Origin: Amorphochlora amoebiformis | Taxonomy: Eukaryota > Cercozoa > Chlorarachniophyceae | Direction of reading: 5' to 3' | Assembly: GCA_054601695.1 (NCBI GenBank) | Contig: BAAHQB010000356.1 | Span: forward strand, 97,515-161,514 | DNA: 64,000 nucleotides | Shown: positions 1 through 64,000 of the stretch, in pieces | Layout of the letters: each line of letters begins with the position of its first letter | Numbering within the stretch: position 1 is the stretch's first letter | Position numbers and translations under genes: made by a program | Notes under the pieces: generated by a model | The model's database searches: none | Told to the model about the DNA's origin: nothing | The model's input: the letters and a program-made list of their open reading frames with translations, nothing else

Positions 1-300
1 GAGCTAGGGTTAGGGTTAGATCTAGGGTTTGCACTCGAGTTAGTTTTAGGGGATTAGCGTTAGGACTAGGGTTTGCACTAGGGTTGGTGTTGGAATTGAC
101 GCTAGGGCGAGGGTTAGGGTTAGGGTTAGGGTTAGGATTAGGGATAGGGTTAGGGTTCGGTTTAAAGTCAGGACCTTCCCTTCGCGATCAATCTCTTCTA
201 CAATGAAGTCCTGAGGGTTACGGTTTTCATAAGGCTTGGGAGTATGGAGACGATTCATCTTTGGGGGCTTAGTGTACGCACCCGATTACGAGCTTGGCTT
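1..300 (+). repeat. Telomere-like TTAGGG patch at window left edge
   Basis: Short runs of TTAGGG mixed with variants (TAGGGT, GGATTAGGG) occur through about base 170, followed by unique-looking sequence to about 300. The motif is the common eukaryotic telomere repeat. The runs are short and degenerate, so this looks like an interstitial or subtelomeric remnant, not a functional chromosome end. Confidence 0.75.
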
Positions 301-1600
301 AGGGTTAGCTTTAGGGTTGGGGTATTATTAGGTTTCGGGTTGAGGTATTAATAGCTTTAGGTTGAGCTATTAATAGCTTTAGGGTTGAGACGTTTATAAT
401 TTTAGGGTTGAGATGTTAATAGCTTTAGGGTTGAGGTGTTATTAGTTTTAGATTTAGGTGTTAATAGCTTTAGGGTTGAGGTGTTAATAGTTTTAGGGTT
501 GTGTTATTAGTTTTAGGGTTGAGGTGTTAATAGCTTTAGGGTTGAGGTGTTATTAGTTTTAGATTTAGGTGTTAATAGCTTTAGGGTTGAGGTGTTAATA
601 GTTTTAGGGTTGTGTTATTAGTTTTAGGGTTGAGGTGTTAATAGCTTTAGGGTTGAGGTGTTATTAGTTTTAGGGTTGGGGCATTGCTAGATTAGGGTTA
701 GCTATTATTTGCTTTAGGGTTGGGGTATTATTAGCTCTTTCGGGTTGATATTAGCTTTAGGGTTGAGATATTAATAGCTTTAGGGTTAAGGTATTATTAG
801 CTTAGGGTTAGGTATTATCAGCTTTAGGGTTGAGATATCAATAGCTTTAGGGTTGAGATATTAATAGCTTTAGGGTTGAGATTTGAATAGCTTTAGGGTT
901 GAGATATTAATAGCTTTAGGGTTGAGATATTAATAGCTTTAGGGTTGAGGTATTATCAGCTTTAGGGTTGAGGTTTGATTAGCTTTGGGGTTGAGATATC
1001 AATAGCTTTAGGATTGAGATATCAATAGCTTTAGGGTTGAGATATTAATAGCTTTAGGGTTGAGGTATTAATAGCTTTAGGGTTGAGATATCCATAGCTT
1101 TAGGGTTGAGATATTAATAGCTTTAGGGTTGAGATTTTAATAGCTTTAGGGTTGAGGTATTGTTAGCTTAGGGTTAGGTATTATCAGCTTTAGGGTTGAG
1201 ATATTAATAGCTTTAGGGTTGAGATTTTAATAGCTTTAGGGTTGAGATATGAATAGCTTTGGGGTTGAGATATCAATAGCTTTAGGGTTGAGATAGTAAT
1301 AGCTTTAGGGTTGAGATATTAATAGCTTTAGGGTTGAGATATTAATAGCTTTAGGGTTGGGATATTAATAGCTTTAGGGTTGAGGTATTATCAGCTTTAG
1401 GGTTGAGATTTGATTAGCTTTGGGGTTGAGATATCAATAGCTTTAGGGTTGAGATATCAATAGCTTTAGGGTTGAGATTTTAATAGCTTTAGGGTTGAGG
1501 TATTATTAGTTTTAGGGTTAGAGATATTAATGGCTTTAGGGTTAGGTATTATTAGCTTTAGGGTTGAGGTATGATTAGCTTTAGGGTTGAGGTATACGGA
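300..1600 (+). repeat. About 23-bp minisatellite with embedded TTAGGG
   Basis: A tandem array of a roughly 22-24 bp unit reading approximately TTTAGGGTTGAGATATTAATAGC, with variants in the GAGATATTAAT half. Each unit carries one telomere-like TTTAGGGTT. It looks like a telomere-derived satellite grown by unequal exchange. No gene is seen inside it; the reading frame across it is repeat-coded. Confidence 0.85.
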
Positions 1601-1674
1601 AGGCAGAACTCGAAGCTTACCAGAACCTAGCCTTGTGCCTGAAAAACTCAAAACTTACGACCTCTAACCTTAAT

Positions 1675-1795
1675 CTCTTAATCATATCTTCCAAAATAAC
1701 CCCAACCCCAACCCCCTAAGTCTAACCCTAAACCTATCCTAAATCTGACCCAACCTTAGAACTAGCCCTAATCTTAATCTTAGCGTGACTTACTC
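1675..1795 (-). repeat. CCCTAA-orientation telomere-like patch
   Basis: C-rich degenerate repeats (CCCTAA, CCCAACC and similar) lie just downstream of the G-rich minisatellite, in the opposite orientation. They sit between the minisatellite and the last exon of the PPR gene. Confidence 0.6.
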
Positions 1796-1841
1796 TGATT
1801 TCGGATGGCCTTAAGAGTGAGGAAGATGCCGTTTTCGGCTC

Positions 1842-2039
1842 TCATGAGCGATCTATGATGAAAATGCTCAAGGTATCGACACCATCTTGCGTGACCCGGC
1901 CTCTGGTCAAGTCCGCCGTGGACATATTCCCATGCTGTGGAGCCTGTTGGGGTTGTGCGTGTTTCTCTTTTGTTTGTGTGTGTATACATGAGTGTTTGTA
2001 GGTATGTATGTGTGCATGTATCTATGATATATGTTTGTG

Positions 2040-2083
<44 letters not shown>

Positions 2084-2644
2084 TATACATATGTATACAA
2101 ATATATATATATATATATATATTGTATGTATATAGGTATGTGTTCATAAATAAGTATAGAGTATTTACACATATTAAATATATATACATATATATTTATA
2201 TATATATATATTTATATATATATATATATACATATCTACTACACATAAAAAAAATCTACAAAAAGAATTATAAAAACATGCCGCAAAAATAAAAACAAAA
2301 ATATCAAAGGAATATCAAACCACATCCCCCCATATCTCTCCTTATTTTGTCCACGAGATCCGAACCCGCCTCCCCGCACCGTACGCCCATGCCCGCTAGC
2401 ACGTGCAACCTCCCAACCCCAACCCCAACCCGCGCCCAGGCAGGCTGGCCCGAAGAATTCGATAAAATTCTTTGAGCCTCGAAATCTCTGAGGGTCTTCA
2501 GGCCTTCCTCCCAGCGCCGAGAGCGGGGGATCCCCGGGAGTAGTGAGAGGGAGATTCCTTGGGTGTTTGGGTTAGGATGGGTTTGGGTTAGGATGGGGTT
2601 GTGTTACTGTGGGATGTGTGTGAGTGTGTATTGTGTATATTTGC

Positions 2645-2687
<43 letters not shown>

Positions 2688-2698
2688 TATTATTGTAC

Positions 2699-2733
<35 letters not shown>

Positions 2734-3127
2734 TATACATATATATATAAATATATACAATATATATACATATATATATATATATATGTGTGTGTGTGTA
2801 TGTACACATACACGTGATATATTTATGCACGTGTTCATGTTTGTAACATATCCTCGTGTGTATGTACGAATATATGTATATGTATATATGTATATATATG
2901 TGTGTGTATATGTATATATATATATATATGTGTGTGTATATATTATATATTTATATATATGTATATATATATATATTATATATATATATATATAATACAT
3001 ATATATATATATATATATATATGTGTGTATATACTGTGTAGTATATATGTGCATATGTATATGTCTACAGATACATAATATATTTCTGCATATGCACATG
3101 TGAAAATATACCTTAATTTGTATGTAC

Positions 3128-3175
<48 letters not shown>

Positions 3176-3548
3176 CATATATTCCATATACATTTACATG
3201 CACAAATACAAATAGCTAGAAATCCATAAATGAAGATACACCACATTCGAAAACACGCGGGTCGCCTCCATACCACAAGGTTCACCAGTAACATCCCTAT
3301 ACTCTTACCTTTAGCATCACCCTTAAGAGTTTCCACCACTCTTATGGCTTTTTCCCATTCGGCGGACTTTGAGAGAGCTCGGAGACACGCCCTATGAGCT
3401 GGAAGCGACCCATCAGTCCCGCCCAGGCGTTCCTATCCATACGAAGACTTTGGTCGGTGCATGTGTGTTTGTATGTGTGTGTTTATATTTACATATATAT
3501 ATATATGTGTGTATATATGTATATATATATATATACATATATAAATAC

Positions 3549-3584
<36 letters not shown>

Positions 3585-3615
3585 TATATGCATATATGTA
3601 TATATGTATATGTAT

Positions 3616-3704
<89 letters not shown>

Positions 3705-3842
3705 CATACATATATATATGTATTATATATATACACATATATATACATATATATATGCACATATATATATGCATATATAAATATACATATATAAATATAC
3801 ATACATACATATATATATGTGTGTGTGTGTGAGTATTATATT

Positions 3843-3881
<39 letters not shown>

Positions 3882-4229
3882 AATGTATACATAATAATCA
3901 TAACCAACAATCATACTAGCAACAATGATAATATTACAATACATTAGTATGCAAATACGTACAATGTGTAAATATACATGAAACCTACAAACTTCATATG
4001 TCCATCATGTATCTTCTTCGATATATACGTACCCAGAACGTGAACGCTGCCCGCCAGGATGCCACCCGGTCGGCGGCGAGTAGGGCCGGGAGGCAGAGGT
4101 TTTGGGGCACTTTCGGAAGGTTTGTGAGGTTAAAAATGGAGAGTGGGGGGCTCGGAAGAGGATGGGTGGGGTCGATCTCTGAGATTTGATTTTTTGTTGA
4201 TGGATGTATGTGTGTGATGTGTGTGTATA

Positions 4230-4293
<64 letters not shown>

Positions 4294-4341
4294 TATGTAT
4301 TATATATACATATATGTATGTATACATGTATATATAAATAA

Positions 4342-4374
<33 letters not shown>

Positions 4375-4608
4375 GTTTATACAATATACCCCTAGCTCTT
4401 GTACAATTGTGCAGAAGGTCCAGTAGCATCGTTGCGTTCCTAGACCCCGAAGCCACGTCCATCAATACCTGTCATCATGTAATGTACACATCAAAACCTG
4501 CAATCAAGTACGCATTTCTACAAACATATAGAAACCTATTTTACAAATTACAAAGATACTAATATGCATACGTATTATACTAATTCATACTATATTTCTA
4601 CAATATAT

Positions 4609-4647
<39 letters not shown>

Positions 4648-5560
4648 CAAGGAAAATCGTACATTTGACGAAATACACAGGTGAACACCACCTGTAGGAC
4701 CAAAGGATGAACCCCCTCTTTTCTCGTCTTTGCTTGTCTTTCCTCCATCTTCCACAAGATCTCACAACTACGCCTCCATTCCGCAGCCTTTGCACAGGCA
4801 ATGGAAATACCTAAACTCAGAAGAGAGAGAGAGAAGAAAGACGTAGAGAGAAGCAGCAAATGACATACAAGCGAGTGAAGAGACAAATTGAAAAACTTAG
4901 TCTAGGCCCAGTGATTGCAATAGATACGTAGAGGTGTGACCATGCTGGACAGCGTCGTTGGGAGCGCCTAAAGGGGCGGTCATTTGGGAGGCGAGGGATA
5001 GCGCTTGGGCCCACGCGAGGCTCCTTGAAGCAGCAGATACAGCAAGCGTCCACATTCGTGTCCCCATCCGAAGACCTCGGTCCTGGTTGGCGACAAGTTA
5101 AGACCGATTAGCCAATAAGTTAGTATATGCAAATTGTGGAATTCTAACACCAGGCTTCTAACTTCTAAGCCCTTGCGGATGACGATTTGCTGGATCTCCG
5201 TGCAATATTTCAGAATATAATGTACAATCTCTACTGCAGAATATATACTATAGAGTATATTAAAGCCGTGAAGATTTTAACCTGTGCCTCTTGGACTAGC
5301 GAGCTGGCCCTTGGCCCGTCCTTACAGCTCCATGCCTTCTGAAACGCGCCCAAAAGCCTCGGAATACGGCGTCTGGACTGACTACGTTCGAAATCACCAA
5401 CCCCAGTTTCTATTCCAATTGTAAATCCGACCAGAACCAGCAGTCCAGCCGCCCCAACGCCACCCATGCCCGCCGGAAGCCAGATCAATTTAGCATCCGA
5501 GCCGAGAAGACCAACGATATGGAGCGGAATTTGAGCCACAGCCAACCCAACGTCCCGCAT
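1842..5560 (-). CDS. Pentatricopeptide-repeat (PPR)-like protein, 8 exons
   Basis: Assembled coding exons in transcript order: 5560-5282, 5082-4941, 4810-4692, 4468-4390, 4178-4033, 3432-3309, 2557-2430, 1943-1842. Phases join at every junction (total 1,119 nt, about 372 residues). PPR-type helical repeats can be read, e.g. [29 protein letters not shown]-type helices in exon 2, [18 protein letters not shown], and [23 protein letters not shown] proteins usually bind organellar RNA and act in its processing or translation; the amino end ([10 protein letters not shown]..., then a Gly/Val-rich hydrophobic stretch) could be a targeting or membrane segment, which is inference. The final exon frame rests on phase alone and is the weakest part. 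The start ATG lies only 18 bp from that of the divergent CAMTA gene. Donors include GTTGGG inside a telomere-like G-rich tract. Confidence 0.68.
2647..2693 (+). repeat. (TTA)n microsatellite
   Basis: About 14 TTA units with one ACT interruption, in a PPR intron next to TA repeats. Confidence 0.95.
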
Positions 5561-5578
5561 ATGTCCCGGTAGGCGAAG

Positions 5579-10083
<4,505 letters not shown>

Positions 10084-10573
10084 ATCACTTAGCTAAGTTG
10101 TACAAATGTTATAGGTCCGGATCCTTAGTTCTAATACTAGTAATAATGCTACGTACATGTGCGTCACACACATACTAGTCTAACTACTTATACTAGTATA
10201 TACTATATATCTAGTAATAAAATTCTACTGAGATCTAGAATTTTTATAAGATACTAGTAATGCTTTTTCTGATATCCCTAGTATGGTAAAATACAAGTAC
10301 TAGTATCAGTGTTGTATTGTACCCAGAGATTGGAAACAGACGGTTAATATAAATGACCCAAGTTCGTGCGCGAATACTATTGCGGCACATCGGCAGCCCT
10401 CATACTAGGCTGACAGTGCATGCAGGTAATGTACAAACTAAAGTTTGAAAAAAAACTAAGAAGACAATTTTGCGAGGACGCTCGCGCTGGACGAGACAGA
10501 AACAACTCACAGTAACCCGACACATACATCTTTAGAATCTCTTTTTATTTCTTTTCTCCTTAGAATGGGCTAT
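10084..10573. other. Convergent intergenic spacer, CTAG-rich
   Basis: This spacer separates the 3' ends of CAMTA (+) and the helicase gene (-). It is AT-rich but not TA microsatellite, with many ACTAGT/CTAGTA motifs around 10120-10320 and possible AATAAA-type polyadenylation signals (e.g. near 10216). I see no exon. The convergent spacer at 41.5-42.1 kb has a similar composition. Confidence 0.6.
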
Positions 10574-32910
<22,337 letters not shown>

Positions 32911-33158
32911 CTTTTCTTTCTTCAATGTTAAATTCTCTCTGGGTGCCAGTGTATTCCACCCCCTTTCCCCGATCGCGTGTCGATGTTGGGCCGCAAAAAT
33001 GTGCCCGAGAACCTCCGGGGATCCCGGGATAAAGTCAATTTTGAGATTCTAGGAGATGATAATGTAAATCTCGTCTCAGTCCCCACCGGGAATCACCGGG
33101 GTTCCACGGGGGATTGAGCTTTGGCAATTTGACAGTTGGCGTAATCTGCAAAAGCAAT
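32911..33158. promoter_or_regulatory. Divergent intergenic region, helicase / EFHC
   Basis: About 248 bp between the inferred start codons of the helicase (-) and EFHC (+) genes. It is not TA-repeat and has mixed composition. It must hold both 5' ends and probably a bidirectional promoter. I see no clear TATA box or known element. Confidence 0.45.
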
Positions 33159-41477
<8,319 letters not shown>

Positions 41478-42091
41478 GCGAAGAGTCTGATTTACTCGAT
41501 TTGTCTGCGTAAATCAGTCTATCTAGCGTCCGATAGCATTAAGCGTCGCAACAACTTCCAGAACTTGACGAGCATCACAGACTCCGATATATTACGTAGA
41601 TTATATTAACGATTATGATTGCCTAGATTGACTTAATTGGCCGTCGGAGTCTTGTCTGCCTGGAGTATACCAGTTTATAGATTAAAAATACAATCTGGAT
41701 TATAGTTATCTAGTTATACTTGATATATCCTAGATCTAGTAGATATCACTACTAGTACTACTATCTCCCAATAGTATTAATAATAAAATGAATTATGAAT
41801 TATGAATTCATAAACTGTACTAGGATATCTATATATCTACTAGATATACTAGATATAGTCTATATATGCGTAGTAACTATTTATGCGAAAATGCATAGAC
41901 AAAACTAGAGAATATCAATATCCTGAATTCCTGATAATCCAAAATTCTTCCACTCCATCAAGCGCGTGATGTCGACCTAGCTTTTCTCCACCAACCATTA
42001 GCATGGCTAGATGGCTTGCATGTACTAGATGTAACGCAAAACCTTCTGAAAATCTTGTGACACGAGAAACAGCAACAGGCTGTTAACTCAC
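41478..42091. other. Convergent intergenic spacer EFHC / WDR83, CTAG-rich
   Basis: No exon seen. The stretch 41690-41870 is rich in CTAGTA/ACTAGA motifs with tandem GAATTATGAATTATGAATTC and an AATAATAAAAT element that could be a polyadenylation signal. Similar CTAG-rich sequence lies in the other convergent spacer at 10.1-10.3 kb. Confidence 0.6.
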
Positions 42092-51189
<9,098 letters not shown>

Positions 51190-51396
51190 CTTTAACCTTG
51201 TACACCGAAACCTCCCTTATGTGCCTGTGGTGGCGCTTCTTCTCGGACGGACTTCGGATGACGAGACGGGGTGCGGTGCCCGGGGAAGACAACTGAGAGA
51301 CAACGGCGAGACGCTCTCCACTCACTTTGGGACATCGAAGGGACAATGACATGAGTGTGATTTCCTGGGACAATGGCGGGACATAAGACACTTGGG

Positions 51397-51405
51397 AAAA
51401 AAAAA
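51397..51405 (-). terminator. Pol III T-run terminator of tRNA-Trp
   Basis: Nine consecutive T on the minus strand begin two bases after the tRNA discriminator position. Confidence 0.85.
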
Positions 51406-51406
51406 G

Positions 51407-51479
51407 AGGTCCATGCAGGACTCGAACCTGCGATCTTGGGGTCTGGAATCCCACGCCTTGCCAACTAGGCCAATGAACC
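51407..51479 (-). tRNA. trnW(CCA): tRNA-Trp (anticodon CCA)
   Basis: A 73-nt cloverleaf without intron. The acceptor stem pairs GGTTCAT with ATGGACC (one G-U pair), D stem GCCT/AGGC, anticodon loop TTCCAGA giving CCA, and a perfect T arm GCAGG-TTCGAGT-CCTGC. The anticodon stem TGGGA/CCCCA has an A-C mismatch at the loop-closing pair. An eight- to nine-T run directly after the 3' end on the minus strand (A run at 51397-51405) fits an RNA polymerase III terminator. It sits about 220 bp upstream of the WDR83 start on the same strand. CCA is not encoded, as normal for nuclear tRNAs. Confidence 0.92.
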
Positions 51480-51864
51480 ACTAGATTTTTTTGAAAGAAT
51501 TTGAGATGTCGGTACGACTTATATGAAATTTCCAAGTCTTTTCCACCCATAAATAAAAGATCGGCTCCCGTGGCGCTCCTCCCGAGGTGCCGAGCCCAAA
51601 ACCCCTTGCACATGTTTGCACAGCCAGTATACATGCTCTCACAAGTCGGAAGCACCAACATAAACTCTTCCACATCCAATACTCGCACAAATTTCCATAT
51701 TTATGATCGAATGGGCGGTCTATATGCCCCAACGGGTTGTGAGGAGATGTGAATGTGACAGCCAGCAGAATTTCGGCAGAATTCGGTTCTGTAGGATCGT
51801 AAGGCGCCTGGCGTTCTTTAGGAGAAACCCTCTAATCTCTGCGGAGCGGCTGTATTCTCTCAAG

Positions 51865-64000
<12,136 letters not shown>

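Larger units (their letters stand above)
51190..51864. promoter_or_regulatory. Divergent intergenic region WDR83 / ELAC2 with tRNA
   Basis: About 675 bp between start codons, free of TA microsatellite and containing the tRNA-Trp gene. No other element is recognised. The open minus frame across 51155-51688 is a shadow and has no supported function. Confidence 0.5.

Noticed and set aside
1942-1990. Alternative reading [10 protein letters not shown] for the last PPR exon
   Set aside because: It is open for longer but does not keep phase with the preceding exon. I kept the phase-consistent frame with its stop, at low confidence.
3433-3832. Long Ile/Tyr-rich open frames on both strands here and in dozens of other places
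   Set aside because: They are direct translations of (TA)n, TATG and related microsatellites, open in several frames at once, with no non-repeat content.

Overview
This is a nuclear genome window from a eukaryote. The genes are split into many tiny coding exons (27 to 805 nt, most under 150 nt) separated by introns made largely of (TA)n microsatellite. I assembled exons by hand from splice sites, reading phase and protein-family matches. Nearly all long TA-rich reading frames are repeat artefacts. The gene set (an EFHC/Rib72 ciliary protein, a CAMTA factor, a PPR protein, long-form tRNase Z) and TTAGGG-type repeats suggest a flagellated, intron-dense protist or alga. I cannot name the lineage from the sequence.

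Layout: 1-1.8 kb, degenerate telomere-like repeats. 1.84-5.56 kb (-), PPR-like protein, 8 exons. 5.58-10.08 kb (+), CAMTA-type calmodulin-binding transcription factor (CG-1, TIG, IQ motifs), 10 exons. 10.57-32.91 kb (-), a DExH-box RNA helicase of about 1,275 residues in 43 exons, with SHI/LRP1-like Cys-rich modules at both ends and two WW domains before the helicase core. 33.16-41.48 kb (+), EFHC-type protein (three DM10 domains plus EF-hand region), 16 exons. 42.09-51.19 kb (-), WDR83/MORG1 WD40 protein, 13 exons, complete at 309 residues. 51.41-51.48 kb (-), tRNA-Trp(CCA). 51.87 kb to the right end (+), amino-terminal part of long tRNase Z (ELAC2), at least 12 exons, cut by the window edge. 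Protein genes strictly alternate strand, so spacers are alternately divergent and convergent.

The most striking signal is that many exon/intron junctions are followed or preceded by extra, usually truncated copies of themselves ('junction echoes'), separated by (TA)n or arranged as tandem arrays, in at least five of the six protein genes. I read this as exon islands being duplicated between flanking TA tracts. Other points of interest are the helicase architecture, two apparent AT-starting introns, a 1.4 kb AG-free polypyrimidine intron, and interstitial telomeric blocks that share a common core.

The genes look like housekeeping and ciliary functions (RNA remodelling, tRNA 3' processing, signalling scaffold, doublet microtubule protein, Ca2+-responsive transcription). 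I see no sign that they form one pathway.
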